A DNA stretch of 64,000 nucleotides from Macrotis lagotis (Eukaryota; Chordata; Mammalia; Peramelemorphia; Peramelidae), in the NCBI RefSeq assembly GCF_037893015.1, contig NC_133666.1, positions 623,268,104 to 623,332,103 of the forward strand, in the 5' to 3' direction. Each line of letters starts with the position of its first letter. Position 1 is the stretch's first letter. Made by a program: the position numbers and the translations under genes. Below are positions 24,776 to 38,412 of this stretch, in pieces. The notes below the pieces were generated by a model. That model made no database searches and was not told the DNA's origin. It saw nothing but the letters and a program-made list of their open reading frames with translations.

Positions 24776-25254
24776 AAGTTTCAAGAGACATAATTTCTGG
24801 GTAATTTAATCATTTCATTAATAATCCAGCATTTTAATGAAAGGATGACCATTTGCCCATCTCTATGTTAGACCAAAGAGGATCATGGCAAGAGGCTCAT
24901 AGTTTTTATGACCTTGAAAAATAGGTGTTCCCTAGGGTGGCAATCAATGCTAGCAATGAACAATTAATGAGAGAGTGAATATTACAAGGGGCTAAACCTG
25001 AACCTGCTTAATCCCCCCACTCCCACAATTAGGCAATATAGTTAAAGAATTAATGACCTTCCCAAGTCTAAGCATCCCACCCACTCCATCTGGGTGGGAT
25101 CAAGATAGAGAAGACAGCTGAATCTTAAGAAACTAAACTTTTAAAAATCAGGACTTTAGAAAAAAGAAAGAGAACTCTGGATCTCCCTATATCATTGTTT
25201 ATTAATAGTCATTTCTCTTAGACATTGAAAGGATTTTCTTTTTTCTTCATTACT

Positions 25255-25385
25255 CCATAGACAACAAAGATTAAATATCCTTCCCAAAGTTACAGAACTA
25301 GGAAGTTTCTGAAGCTGGATTTCAACTCAAGTCTTCCTGCCTCTGAGCCCCAGTGCTCTATCCAATTGCACCATCTAGTTACCTG
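25255..25385 (-). mobile_element. Older tRNA-derived SINE
   Basis: Complement orientation: ccttcccaaagttacagaac, then gtgctctatccaattgcacc. Confidence 0.7.
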
Positions 25386-25549
25386 TAACTAGAGATGTGC
25401 AAAGACTAATTTCTTTTTCAGGAATGGATTGGACTCTAAAATTCTGTAATGGTGTTTTGTAGTTCAATTGATATCTGAAAAGGAAGCCCTCAGGGAAAAA
25501 AATATCTAACAAGTGATGGGTCTCAAAATTCCCCCATGGAGGGATATTT

Positions 25550-26525
25550 AAGGTTTTTTTCACTAACAAATTCAGTTTATGGCACATTAAATTATTGTTG
25601 ATTTTGTAAACTGATCCAACCTTTCTGGAGATCAATTTTGAATTAAAACCAAAAGGCAGGGGCAGCTAAGTGGTGTAATGGATAGAGCACAGGCCCTGGA
25701 GTCAGGAGGACCTGAGTTCAAATCCAAACTTGGACACTTAATAATTACCTGGCCTTGGGCAAGCCACTTAATTTCATTCACTGCCTTGCAAAATAAAGAA
25801 AAGAAAGAAAACTAAGTCTCAAAAAAAAAATTTTTTTAAAAGGGCAATGGAACTGTGCATATTCGTTGATTCAGCAATACCTGTACTAGATCTGTATCAC
25901 AAAGAAATCACAAAAAAAATGTAAAAATTCACATGTATAAAAATATTGATTGCAGTCCTTTTCTTGCTGGCAAAAACTGAAAATTAAGGGGATGTCCATC
26001 AAGTGGGGAATGACTAAAGAAATTGTGGTATATGAATGTGATGGAACACTATTGTTCTATAAGAAAGCATGAGGGATGGAATTTCAGAATAGCCTGAAAA
26101 GACTTGTATGAAGTGATGCTGAGTAAAATGTGCAGATTCTGAAGAACCTTATGCACATTAATAACAATATTGGGTGATGATCATCCATGATGGAATTGCT
26201 TATTTCAGCAGTACAGTCAAAGAAAAATTCTAAAAGACTTGTGACTGAAAATACATCCATATCTAGAGAAGGAACTGTGGAGTTTAAATTCAGTCCAAAG
26301 CTGAATTTCTTCAAGTTTTAAAAGTTGTCTTATGTATTATATTTTTTCTCTTTAATTTTCTTCTACCATGATTTGAGTCTTCTTTCATAACATGTTAATA
26401 TGGATCTTTCTTTAGCTATATATATAGTCTATATTAGATTGCTTTCTATCCAGGGAAGGGGGATGAAAGGGAAAGCAAAAAAATAATTGTTGAAAACAAC
26501 CATTACATACAGGTAAAAGAAAATA
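25550..26525 (+). mobile_element. L1 3' end interrupted by a SINE
   Basis: Runs from gtaaactgatccaacctttctggag through ctattgttctataagaaagc to a tail with a ggggatgaaaggg block and A-rich end. The SINE at 25658-25830 is inserted into it. Confidence 0.75.
25658..25830 (+). mobile_element. tRNA-derived marsupial SINE inside an L1 tail
   Basis: ggggcagctaagtggtgtaa head, ttgggcaagccacttaattt core and an A-rich tail. It splits the L1 3' end. Confidence 0.9.
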
Positions 26526-26529
26526 AAAT

Positions 26530-29260
26530 ATTAACAATAACAATAAGCAACAAGGGATAAAAGAATCCAATTTTGTATTTTTTTTATCAAAGAAATGAGA
26601 CTGGAGCAAAGATTGATTATATAAGTAGTTTAATTATCAAAATGGACTACTCACACAGAGAAAGCCTAGGACAGCCACAACAATCATGGATCCCCACAAA
26701 GACACCTAAAAATTCAATGGACAATTATAGAAAACAGGCAAAGAAAGGAGGAGCTGCAAAGTAGGTCATTAAGAATTGTCTGATATTTTGAAATTTCCAC
26801 AAGATCTTGGATACCAGTCACCTTGTGTAAAATCCTGTGCTTCCAAAGACATACTGGTCATGCACTGGGAGCCCACATCACGAACTTTGCTGCTAGAGAC
26901 TTTTGCTTGGAAACACATATTTTAACTTTCACTGCTTAAAGGGGTAACATTATTATGACTTTTACAACTTAATGAATCCACTTCCCAGGTTTAAGACCAA
27001 GTGGTACCCTAAAACCCACCCCTCAAAGCTTCCAAATACATTCTTTCAGAGTATTTTCCACAAGTTCCCTGGGGGAAGAGGAGGGGGGATTTTAGCACAG
27101 TCAGAAGGTATTGTTCCTCCTGTGTAAACATAAATTACAAAAGCAACACTAACAGCAATAGTAAAAGAAAAGAACTGCAATAAAAAGAAAAATGGATCCT
27201 AAAATAATACTCCTTTGTCCCAATAAAGATTGGAGCTAGAGGGTAATTGGCAGTGTATCTGGCATATATCTTGTGATAATTCTCTAACCTAGATCATGCC
27301 TTTCTCATCAGCATATAGAGGAAACACTATGTGGTATAAGGATGCATTGTACATGCATCCATCATTTCTATTGACCACTTGCTCAGATTGTAGAAATTTG
27401 CTGTAGAAAAAAGTCTGAAACATGATTATAACAACATCAGATTGGTTCTTCATGGTGCAGCCCTTGTGCAGCCCTTATACAACAGGATCAAACAGGTAAA
27501 AGTCATAGTTAACTTCAGGTAAGAGTCATTCAGGTAAAGGTCATAGTAAACAACCAACCATACAGTCAAAATTCTACTTCATAGCCAGACTCAGGAATAA
27601 CCAGGTGGGATACATTCCTTTTCAGAAGGAGGACAATGGGGAAACTGAACCAGAAGGGATCTACCTTGAACTGAGGTCAAAGTCATCCTTTTCAGTTCAA
27701 GGCCACATTCCTCTGAGTAGCTTGTGGCAATGCTTTCGAATGGTAGATTGCTGATTTAATGATTCAGTCCCAAAGGCTATTATTCCAAATGGCCAATTTC
27801 ATCAGTCTTAGCCAAGGTTAGATACAGTTATTTATTCCTCATGGGTTGCAATATGCAATGGGAAGTTTAGCAGCATTCAAACATATATAAAAAATTTCAC
27901 TTACACTCCTTCAATTCTTTTATTCTTCTCAAGTTTAAATTTGTCCTGCTGTAAAGATCAAATCCTTAGAAAACATTTCTATTCTACAGCTAAATTTGCA
28001 GATCTTTAGCAAGTCACATTCATTATGTAGGAATTTTACAACCTAAACTTGATTCATTTTCCAGGACTAGAGCCCTTGCCCTCACAAGTGGTTTTCAGGA
28101 ACCTGGTAAATTTATAAAATAAGTGAAATCTACAGGGATTCCAGAGAAGGGACTGAATCAATTGTCTGTGCCTTCCCACCCCTCTACTCTGCTGTCAGCC
28201 ATGCTCTTTGACATCCTTCTTATGCTGCGTGGAATAAACTAACCCCACTGGCAGATTCTCAACTCCAAGGCAGACTGCTCAGAATGAGCAGAACAAATCC
28301 AATTAAGGTTTTCATTTCATCTCCTCCTTTTTATGCAGTAATCAATTACTAATTTCAAGTTTCAACATTATGAAAATAACTTCAAATGACATACTTTCAT
28401 AAGTTATACCAAATAGTTGTAGATATAAATTCCTCTTAACTTCAGGTAAAGATAGAAATATTCAGTTTGCTAAATGGGCAGTTACTTACAAAAAAAGGTA
28501 AGATTGATAACATAACTGATTTCAAAATAATTTTTCATTGTATTTTAGTATCTATTACTAAACTACTATGACTACTACTACTAAAAAGTTGTTCAACATA
28601 ATTTGTGCAAAATTTTACCAATTTGTATAATATTACATTATTACTCTGTATTTGAAACTTGAAACAAACCTATTACTGATAACTGACTCCAATTCAGTTT
28701 AATGCACTTCCAAATTTCCTTACAGACAACTTGTTATCATTGGCATCATATACTGTTCATAGTTTTGAAAAATTTCAATTAAAATCATGAAATATGAAGC
28801 ACTTACATCTAATTATGGAAAAATAATAATAGTAGTTAACATTTATAGTGTTTGCTCTGTATCAGGCAGTAAACAAAAGTCACCCAATTAATTTTCAGAA
28901 CCAAACATTTTCTCAATTTGTCTTAATGTCAAATAGTTTAATTTATTCTGACTTATTTTAAACATCAAATTAGGAGACACATTTCACTTAAAATGTGACC
29001 AAAATAAAATCACTTATACCATATCAATATTCCAATGGTATAACATAAAACCTCAATTAATGATTTTAATATTATAATACTATATTTTACACAAATGCTA
29101 CATATTTATTTATATGTGCATATATATATTTACATAAAAATTCCTGATATTTCTTAATAAGAGGCTTATCATTTCCAGGCAATCCACTTCCATAAATATG
29201 CAGAAGTGAACAATTGATATTAAGTTTTTAATTTGACTCCAATCACATTTAAAAGCTCAT
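26530..29260. other. Intergenic AT-rich DNA, no gene or clear repeat seen
   Basis: Largely unique-looking sequence with short frames only. Confidence 0.5.
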
Positions 29261-29263
29261 CTT

Positions 29264-29410
29264 GGGGTGGCTAGGTGTCGTAGTGGATAGAGAACTGGCC
29301 CTGGAGTCAGGAATACCTGAGTCCAAATCTGGCCTCAGACACTTAATAATTACCTAGCTGTGTGGCCTTGGGCAAGCCACTTAACCCCATTTGCTTGCAA
29401 AAAAAAAAAA
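29264..29410 (+). mobile_element. tRNA-derived marsupial SINE with target-site duplication
   Basis: Complete copy with tail a(10+). Flanked by ctcatctt-type direct repeats. Confidence 0.9.
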
Positions 29411-30829
29411 TCTCATCTTATATCAGAGTTCCACAATCCCAGAAGAAATCCATAGTTTAATTATGCAAATATGTTGTGGTTAAACAAATCCACTGACTTA
29501 TTTAAAACCTTTTTTTTCCTAGGTTTATAGTAATTTCAACATTTAAGTGACCAAATTGCTAATTTATGACTTTACTTATCTCACCACAATTCTTTTTCTT
29601 AATTTGTCACAATGCAAATATTCCTTTATCCTTTAAAGATATTTTTGACCCTTTACAAGAATTTTATAAGTTAATAAATACAAAATTAACAAAAATAGCC
29701 ACAAGGCATTTTAAGTTATTTTTCTAATTGAATGATTAGTAGCAAGACATTTCTTAAGATTCAAACTTAGGGAAAAAAAAGAATAGGCACTTCCTATAAA
29801 TCATTTCAAAAATTCCTATTTTTAGAAAAGATATCCCAAGGTCAAAGTTATATTTATTTGTTCTTTGTTTAATTTTTAACCTGTGGAATATTTAAATGGA
29901 ATATTTAAATAGTAAACTAAATATCAATCAAACTCAATTATCTTTCAAAAGTGTCAAATTCACAAAAGAATCTTCTCCTTCCCCCTTTTGTTTTCATAAG
30001 TGTCATCCTTCAAACTTTATTGGCAAGTCCCTAAAACCCGCTATTGTCAGTGATATGTCCTTTCTCTCTAGCAGTGAAATAGTAAATCAATCAGTCCAAT
30101 TGGGGATAGGGATTGGGGAAGATCATTCATGGAAAGAGCCATATTCTGGTTCAAAAATGCAAAGGAAAAGAACAAAATCATTTTAAAAACTTAAATTAAC
30201 TCCAATAAGTAAATGTTTATCAGAGCAGATATCACCTCTGCTTGTTCTTGGAGCTCCAACATATGGTAACAGTCAAATGAGACCTCCAGTCACCACCTAT
30301 AGCCTACAGTAGAGGTGATCTTGGTCATCTCCCTAAGGAAGTGGGCCTGGGAGCATCCACCCCGATACCCCTCTTCTTCTGGGGAAACAGTTGGTTCCTT
30401 CTTGCTTCTCAGGAGTTTCATTCATCCAGTACTTCATTAGGTTGTCTGTCTTTTTCCTCCTGAGAAACCTCTGAAGTCAATTAAACTGTTCATATTCTCC
30501 CATGGTTTACTTCCATGAGCTCTTCTGAATCATCTCTCTTACTATTTCATTTTTTTTTCTCTTTAGAGTGTGTGGTAACAGTTCTCACTTTTTCCTTACT
30601 TCTCTCTGTGTCTCCCAGGTTAGCCAGTACTTACCCCACCTCAAATATCTTAATCTCCACGAGGGAACTTAAGAGAGAAATAAGGGGGCCCTGTCAATCC
30701 CAGGGAGCCTCAGTTAATAATTTTCATGTCCTTTGTAAAGGGGACTCTATCAGGTCTGTTAAAATCTGCAGTATAGATTGCTTGGCACATGATTTTTTTT
30801 TAAAAGAAAGACAAGATCAAAAATGAAAA
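29411..30829. other. Intergenic, no gene seen
   Basis: AT-rich. The frames at 29896-30186 and 30515-30826 have no recognisable domain. The region around 30.2-30.7 kb is less AT-rich but unassigned. Confidence 0.45.
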
Positions 30830-32600
30830 GGGTGAATTCACCACCAGTGAAGAGGAAATTAAAGCAATTATTAGGAAATATTTTCCCTATTTTTTTATGC
30901 CAAGACATCAATCAGAATGAAATCTATGAATATTAATAAAAATATAAGTTGTGAAGATTAATAGAAGAAAAAATTGAATGCCTGAATAATCCCTCCTATA
31001 AAAAGAAATTGAATGAGCCATCAATGAACTGCCTAAGAATGGGTTCACAAGTGAATTCTCCCAAACATTTAAAGAAAAATTAATATCATATAAATTATTT
31101 GGAAATATCAGCAGTGAAGGAATCCTACCAAATACCTTTTCCAGGTGCTGATACCTAAATCAGGAAGAGTTAAAACAGAGAAAGAAATAATTCTCCTGGT
31201 AAATATTAATGCAATAATATTAAATGAAATGCTAGCAAGGAGTTTACAGCAATATATCACAAGCATATTATGATCAGGTAAGATTCAAGATTGGTCAATT
31301 TTTGAATACTATATCAGCATTATTGCTATATAAACTATGAAATCATATGACTATCTCAATGGATATTAAAAGGCTTTTGACAAAATACAGTCCCCAAGCA
31401 AATTAAGATTTCCTAATAATTGCTTTAAGGAATAACAACTTTTAGGAATTAAAGAAGCTTGCCTTAAAATGATAAGTAGTATCTATTTAGAACCATAAGC
31501 AAACATTATGTGCAATAGGGAAACATTAGAAGCCTTATCAATAAGATCAAGGATGAAGCAAGAGTGCCCAATATTACCATTATTCAATATTGTACTAAAA
31601 TGCTAGTTTTAGCAATTTGAAATGAGAAAGAAATTGAAGAAATTAGAACAGGCAAGGAAGAAACAAAACTAACTGTTGATTATATGATAGTAGACTTAGA
31701 AAATGAACAAAAAAGCTACTTGAAACAATTCATATTAGCAAAGTAGAAAAATAGAAAATGATTCCACATATTATCATTTCTATAAATGAACATAAAACCT
31801 AACAGCAAGAGATATAAAGAAAAATTTCATCTAAAATAACTGTACACAACATAAAATTCTTGAGAGTCTACTTGCCAAGAAAAATACAACAAAATGAACA
31901 TAATTATATAATCATTTTCACACAAAGTTAGATCTAAATGAATGAAAAATATCAATTGCTCATGTATAGGTCAAACTAATATAATAAATATGATAGTTCT
32001 GTAGTTCAGTGCCATAACTTATTCAGTGCCCTAAAACTACCAAAAATTATTTGCTTGGGCTAGAAAAAAAAACAAAATTTGGAAGACAAAAAGTCAAGAA
32101 TGAAAGGGAATTCATGTAAAAAACATTCTAAGAAAAGAGGCCTTACTTAAATAGATCTCAAACTATATTATTAAGCAGCAGACAACAAAACTATCTAGTA
32201 CTGGCTAAGTAATAGAGTGATGAATCAGTGCAATAGAATAAGTATACAAAATACAGTAATACATGACCATAATAATCAAGTGTTTGATGAACCTGAAGTT
32301 CCCAACTTCTAGGATAATAACTTACTATTCGACAAAAACTGGAAAAAAAATATGGCAGAAACTAGTTAAAGACCAGTATCTTACACTGTATATTAATATA
32401 AGTTTAAATGATTTAAGCATTAAAGGTCATTCTTTAAGTAAATCAGAAAATCAAGAAATAATTTACCCATCAAATCTATGAGGAAGAGAAGAATTCATGT
32501 TGAGACTAGAAATAGAGAGCATCACAAAGTACAAAGTATATAATTTTGATTATATTAAATTTTAAATGGTTTGGACAAATAAAACCATGTAATCAAGATT
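30830..32600 (+). mobile_element. Decayed L1 ORF2 fragment
   Basis: Degenerate frames match ORF2 order: an [23 protein letters not shown] stretch near 31030, [20 protein letters not shown] near 31155, and the QGCPILPLFNIVL- and EIEEIRTGKEETKLT-like regions near 31560-31670. Many stops. A SINE sits near its 3' end at 32611-32780. Confidence 0.75.
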
Positions 32601-32610
32601 AGAGGGAAAG

Positions 32611-32780
32611 GGGACAGCTAGGTGGTGCAGTGGATAGAGCACTGGCCCGGGAGTCAGGAGTACCTGAGTTCAAATGCAGCCTCAGACACTTAACAATTAC
32701 CGAGTTGTATGGCCTTGGGCAAGCCACTTAACTCCATTTGCCTTGCAAAAACCTAAAAAAAGAAATTAAAAAAAAAAAGA
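32611..32780 (+). mobile_element. tRNA-derived marsupial SINE with target-site duplication
   Basis: Flanked by aagattagagggaaag and aagattagaaggaaag. Confidence 0.92.
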
Positions 32781-32789
32781 TTAGAAGGA

Positions 32790-33480
32790 AAGCAAAGATT
32801 TGGGAAACAATCTATGTATCAAGTAAAGACTTCTGATAAAGAACCAATTTCTCAAATATATAGAGAACTGAGTCAGATTTATAAGACTGTAAACTATTCC
32901 CCAATTGATAAATGGTGAAAGGATTTGAAAAGGCATTTTTCAGACAAAAAAAAAAAAAACAAAGCTACCAACAGTCATAGAAAGAAATGTCCTCATTTTT
33001 TATTAGAGAAATTTAAAGCCCAAGACTCACTGCAGAGCCAGCACCTCTAGGCCAGGCAACCCTAGCAAACCTCTAATTTGGGAGGTCCCAATGCAGAAAA
33101 CTGTGAGCAGGCCCCTTCCCCAGCACAAGCAGTTTGGGACATCACCCCCTGAAGCCCAGGAGCATGGTTCAAAAATGAATAAGGGGAGTAGAAAAGTCAC
33201 AATGATAGAAAGTTATTATGGCAATAAAGAAGATCAGGCCACCATCTCAGAAGAGGATGGCAGAAAAAGGAGTATATGTGAAGACCCAGAGGAGAATATG
33301 AATAGGTCTTCAGCCCAAAAAGATCTCTTGGAAGAGCTCAAAAAGGATTTCAAAAATAAAGTAAAAAAATGAGAAAAGAAATGCAAGAGAAATTCAATAA
33401 CTTGTCAAAGGAAAAACAAAAATTGATTAAATAAAGCAATTCATTTAAAAATACAATTGGGAAAATGGAAAAAATGAAAA
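32790..33480 (+). mobile_element. L1 3'-region piece followed by an ORF1 start fragment
   Basis: From 32790 to 32960 the sequence resembles the ORF2 C-terminal region (SNIQRTESDL and PIDKW-like). From about 33000 it resembles ORF1 and its leader. The frame starting at 33091 includes SAQKDLLEELKKDFKNKVKK, parallel to SAQKDFLEEIRKEFKNQLEN of the L1 at 55.9 kb. It ends at an inverted junction at about 33480. Confidence 0.7.
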
Positions 33481-35330
33481 TATTTATACTTCTCTTGGGG
33501 TGTGATATTACTTGGGGTATGATATTAGAGGTCAAAATTTTGGTTTAAATCTTGAGATTATTCTATTTCATTAAATGACCATTTTTCCTCTTGATATATT
33601 ATGTTTCATTTTGCCAGATCCTTGGTTGTAGTCCTAATTCTTTAGTCTTTTGGAATATTAAGTTTCATGATCTCTGGTGTTTGATATTGTAGCTATCCTG
33701 GTTGTGTTTCCCTGATAATTGAATTCTGTCTGCTCATTTATAGTATTTTTTCCTTCTGAAATTTGACTATAATAATCCTTTGGAATTTTATTTTAGGATC
33801 TCTTCTCTAAGGTGCTCAGTGGATTCTTTTAATGCTTTTTTGCCATCTGGTTCCAGGAATTCAGGACAGCCTTTTTTTCATAATTTCTTGTAAAATGCTG
33901 TCCAGGTCCTCCTTTTGATTATACTTTAGCACAATGATTCTGAGATTTTCTCTCCTGGATCTATTTATCAGGTCAATTGTTTTACCCTGGAGGGAATTTT
34001 ATATTTTCTTCTATTTTTTCATTCTTTTGAATTTGTTTGATTGATTGTTGATGTCTCAGAGAATTATTAGTTTCTACTTGTCCAGTTCTAACTTTTAAGT
34101 TGTTTTCTCCAGCTAGCTTATGAACTTCCTTTTTATTTCACCAATTCTCCTGTTTAAGCAATTGCTTTCTTTTTTTAATCCATTGTTATTACATAATTCT
34201 CATTTCTTTTCCCTATTTTTCTTCTACCCGCTTAAATGTTTTTTAGGATTTTTGCAAGGCAAATGGGGTTAAGTGGCTTGCCCAAGGCCACATAGCTAGG
34301 TAATTATTAAGCGTCTGAGGTTGGATTTGAACTCAGGTACTCCTGACTCCAGGGCTGGTACTTTATCCACTGGGTCACCTAGCCACACCTCCCTCTTAAA
34401 TGTTTTTAACTTTCTTTTTCAGCTCTTCCATGAGTTCTTTCTATGTTTGAGATTACTTCCTATTTTTTTTTTTTTTGTGACTTTGTGTTTTGACAGTTGC
34501 CCTCTTTTGAGTTTGTGTCTTGGTCTTCCCTACCACAAAAATAGCGTTCTATGATCAGATTGTTTTTTGTTAAAGTTTGTTCACTTTTTTTTTTTTGGCC
34601 TTTTCCTTTCTTTTAAATTTGAATTCTTTTAGGATGGAAGTGACATTGTCTCAGGCTTCTTGTTCCAGCAGCAACAGGTTGTGTCTATGCTGATGTGTCC
34701 TTAGGCTGCAATGTGGGATTTTATTGGTTTGTGCTGCATTTCAGGGTAGGGTGGGGAATGGCTTTCACTTCTGGAGGGCATAGGAATCTGGCAGCTTACC
34801 TCATGGTGAACCAGGGTCCTATTGGAGGTGTCTGGCGTGTGCTGAGACCTTGACTGGTAATTCTATGTTTCCTTGGGGAAACAGAAGCACATTGTGGCCT
34901 GGACATTGGAGAATGTCTATTTGCCCATTTGGAGGTCCGGCTGCTAGAGGAAGCCTATTTTCCTGGAGCTACACTATTGCACATGGTGCTTCTTTGGGGG
35001 AATCTAGCAGTTCTCCTATGTTAAGACAGGTGGGTGGCTGCTTGCTCCCCAGTAACTCCCACTGGTTTGCTGAGGTAGGATTTGCTGCTGGCTTGCTAGG
35101 ACACTTCCTGTCCTGGACTGTGCTTCCCTGCTCCCCTTGACTGGAGGGAGATGAACCTTTTCCACAGCTCCTCCAAATTTCCTGAGCTAAAAGATTGTTT
35201 CACTCCAAATCCTTGCTGGTTCTGGGATTTGTTCTGGGGCTGCTCTTATTTTATGGTTGCATAGAGGTGGATATGGGAGAGTTGCACTGACTTACAGCTT
35301 CCTCTGCCATCTTGGATCTCAGAAGCCTCA
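33480..35330 (-). mobile_element. Inverted L1 5' end
   Basis: The right boundary gccatcttggatctcag is the complement of the L1 5' start. Minus-strand 5' UTR and ORF1-like sequence extends leftward to 33480, where it meets a plus-strand L1 piece head-on. A SINE interrupts it at 34239-34390. The 34850-35140 plus-strand frame is 5' UTR antisense, not a gene. Confidence 0.75.
34239..34390 (-). mobile_element. tRNA-derived marsupial SINE with target-site duplication
   Basis: Complement orientation, flanked by cttaaatgttttt on both sides, inside the inverted L1. Confidence 0.92.
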
Positions 35331-35344
35331 ATCCTTCTTGCTTT

Positions 35345-36060
35345 TTTAGCATGATGCTTCAAGTGATGTCATCAGACACCTTCCACAAGGACAAAAATAG
35401 CATCAAAGTCAGCTACTACATTCCTGGTAAATTATTTAGCTTGAAAAGACTCCAAGACAAGACTTAAATGGAGGTACATGGCTTTTTGTTCACAGCCTTT
35501 GAGGCTGAGATGCAGCAAAATATAAATCAATTCTCTGCCACTTGTGCTAATTTTGGCCTGACAATTAACACCAAAACATACAGTGGTTCTCCACCAGCCA
35601 GAACTGCACAATCTGGATGGGGAAACATCAGTTAAAGAAAATGGAGGAATTTTATTTCTTTAGTTTTTTTATGCATTTTTAAAGAAAAAAACATTCATTT
35701 TTTAGAAGATTTTTTGAATTCCAATTTTTTCTTCCTCTTTCCTAAGATAGTGAGCAATTTGATATAGGTTTTTTAATATAAACAATCAAATGGAGAAATT
35801 TTTATTTTGTGGATGAATATACATAGCTTGACAGTATTCATTTCTGGGATATGCACATCAATGATGAGGTTGATGCATTGCCAGATCTAGCTCAGTGTCT
35901 GGAAGACACCAAAGGAAGGTGTAAAAGAAGAGATATTAGATTGTCTTTCAAATGAAGGTCTATAGAGTTATTGTACTGATCTCATTATTCTATTTCTGTG
36001 AAGCCTGGGTAGTCTATCAGCATCATGCCTAAATTTAACAAATAGAATCAGTTCCATAAT
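35345..36060 (+). mobile_element. RTE-type LINE reverse transcriptase fragment
   Basis: Degenerate plus-strand frames read SYYIPGKLFSLKRLQDKT, AFEAEMQQNINQFSATCANF then GLTINTKT, and further on VYRVIVLISLFYFCEAW. This order is typical of RTE-like reverse transcriptases. Stops are present. Confidence 0.65.
35670..35820. mobile_element. Short LINE 3'-end-like fragment inside an RTE fragment
   Basis: Contains aagatagtgagcaatttgat with T-rich flanks, the same tail type as at 21985-22260. It splits the RTE-like sequence on either side. Confidence 0.45.
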
Positions 36061-38263
36061 AATGAAACTAGCAAAGAATTACATTTACAACACAGAACTA
36101 AACAAATGACAAAATTCATAATTAAAAAAAACTCACGAGAAATAATGAAAAAAGTGAGAAGGAATGGGTACTGGTGTTGCCTTGGATCAGATCGCTAATT
36201 TAAGACTGAGAGACCTTGAAAGGTGAAAGAATGTATACACAGTCCTGGGATTTTAAAACTGCTCAGGATTTAATATAAAAGCCTGCAGAGTGTAGAGATT
36301 AAAATCTTTTTTTCCTCCTACAGAAGCAAAAAGCAGCGTGTAACATACTAGAGGGCAGGAGAATAACAAAAATGACCAGGAGAGGTTTGAATGAGAGAAA
36401 GAGGGAGAGACAGAGAGAGAGGGAGAGAGACAGCCAGGAGAACCGACTGGGCTGAGACTGAAGCAAGTTTGCACATGAGGGGAGTCCATGCCAGGCTTTT
36501 ATAGTCTAGTCCATTCTCTGGGTACAGAAGGGTCAGGAGACTCTGGGCAAAGGGGAAATCTCTCCCCTCTATGTGACTGAAACAAGATAAGAGACTGGAA
36601 GGTGGGGACTGAAAATGAGAAGTTAGTAATTTAACAATGAAACAAAAAGAATCAATTTACATCACAGGAACAGATGACATTTTTCTACCTACACAAATAT
36701 TTCCCCCATCTTCCTCCTCTAACAGAATTTAACAGTGTAAAAAATTGCAAAATTTGTTTACAATTACAGCATCACTATGTCCATAACTCCTCGCATCACT
36801 AGACCTCAAAATATACTATTCCAAAGCAGTTACCATCAAAATAATTTGGTACTGATTTTAACAATATGAAAGCTGTTCAATGGAACACATAAGGCAAATA
36901 TGACCTAGAAGTAATTAATCACAACAGTATAATAGGTTTTTTTAAAAACCCAATGATACAAGGACTCTATTAGAAGAAGGCCTCATTATGTAGACATGAA
37001 ATAGAGGCATAATAGATAGAGTGCTGGACTTGGAATCAGGAAGACATGAGTTCAAATCTTCCCCCAAAGACTTTCTTGATATTTGGCCCTAGGCATATCA
37101 CTTAACCTCTCTTAGTCTCAGTGTTTTTATCAGTAAAATGAGGCAATCTATAGCACTTACTCTACAGGGTTGCTAGGAAGATCAAATAAGGTAATATAGA
37201 TAAAGTGCTTTATAAACCTTTAAGAACTATCTGTATCTGTTTGCAAGTATTATTATAGCAAAGGTCATATCATAAACAAATCAGAGAACAATAGAAGGAG
37301 GTGCCTGAGCCCACTTTCCTTTTTCTCTGGAACTGAACTTTGTTTATTTTGCCTCACCCACCACATCAAATCATAGAACTATTCTTCCACCTTCTACTCC
37401 CTGCCTGCCCCCATTATTCCCAAGGACCCTCCTTCAGAAACAGAATTTAGATTTCTTTCTGTCAAACACTCTGGCCAGTACCTCTATGTGAGGAGTCACA
37501 GATTGTCTAGTCTCTGAGGAAAAGATAGATGTGATTATGAATCCTGGAAAGCTTCCTCCATACACATGCACACACACACTCATTCTTATTAATCCTGGAC
37601 ACTATACTGAATTCTGTGTGTAATGTGTAATGTCTTCACTATCTCTGAGCCTTGTGTAATGTCTTCACTATCTCTGAGCCTTGGACACCCCAAGGATGAT
37701 CTAGGACAGATTTTTGAAAGACTTTAAAGAGTCACATAGAGGCAGCTGGGTGCAGGAGGCCCTGGAGTCAGGAGGACTGAGTTCAAATTTGACCAAATGG
37801 AAAAAAGTGGGAAAGAGGTGTAGTTTTCACATTATGAGAACAATTTGCTCTATATGCAATAATAGGTTCTGAGGTTTAGAGTGGGGCTGAGGAAAGAAAT
37901 CTAGGGCTAAGTTGTTTGCCCCACCTCCCCTCAAACATTCATTTGCCACACCTGGTCTGGGGCTGAGTAGGAAATGTGGGCTAGATGAGGGACAAGGAGT
38001 TAAGGTCTAATTGAAGGACTTCAATTACCACTGTCACCCAGTGGCACTGACTGGTCAGGGATTTTTACCTTCAATGATCTCAAAATATGACTGGATTTGG
38101 AATGGCCCTTAATCTCATGTGGTGAGTAAAATTGTCCCACCTACAATAAAAAAGACTGAATCAGAACTCTAAGTCAATGGTTCCCTTAATGAAGTGGACC
38201 TCAGTTCTTTCTCATGAACTGAGATGTCTTCTCTTTCCAGGGCCTTATTTTTATAGAGTTTGA
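36061..38263. other. Intergenic, no gene seen
   Basis: Contains a GA-rich tract near 36395-36435, a long CORE-SINE and a 23-bp local tandem repeat near 37625-37680 (gtgtaatgtcttcactatct, twice). Confidence 0.5.
37001..37262 (+). mobile_element. Long CORE-SINE-like element
   Basis: tRNA-like head (gatagagtgctggacttgga), core, then the 3' part with agataaagtgctttataaac, longer than the common SINE here. Confidence 0.8.
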
Positions 38264-38412
38264 TATTTTTTTTTTGCAAGGCAAGCGGGGTTTAAGTGGC
38301 TTGCCCAAGGCCACACAGCTAGGTAATTATTAAGTGTCTGAGACCGGATTTGAACCCAGGTACTCCTGACTCCAGGGCCGGTGCTTTATCCACTGTGCCA
38401 CCTAGCTGCTCA
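38264..38412 (-). mobile_element. tRNA-derived marsupial SINE with target-site duplication
   Basis: Complement orientation, flanked by agagtttgatatttt direct repeats. Confidence 0.92.

Larger units (their letters stand above)
22260..25250. other. Intergenic, no gene seen
   Basis: Mixed unique-looking DNA with two SINE-like fragments and a pyrimidine-rich block near 22.8 kb. No splice-bounded exon recognised. Confidence 0.5.

Noticed and set aside
34850..35140. 96-codon Trp/Gly-rich frame
   Set aside because: Antisense of an L1 5' UTR.
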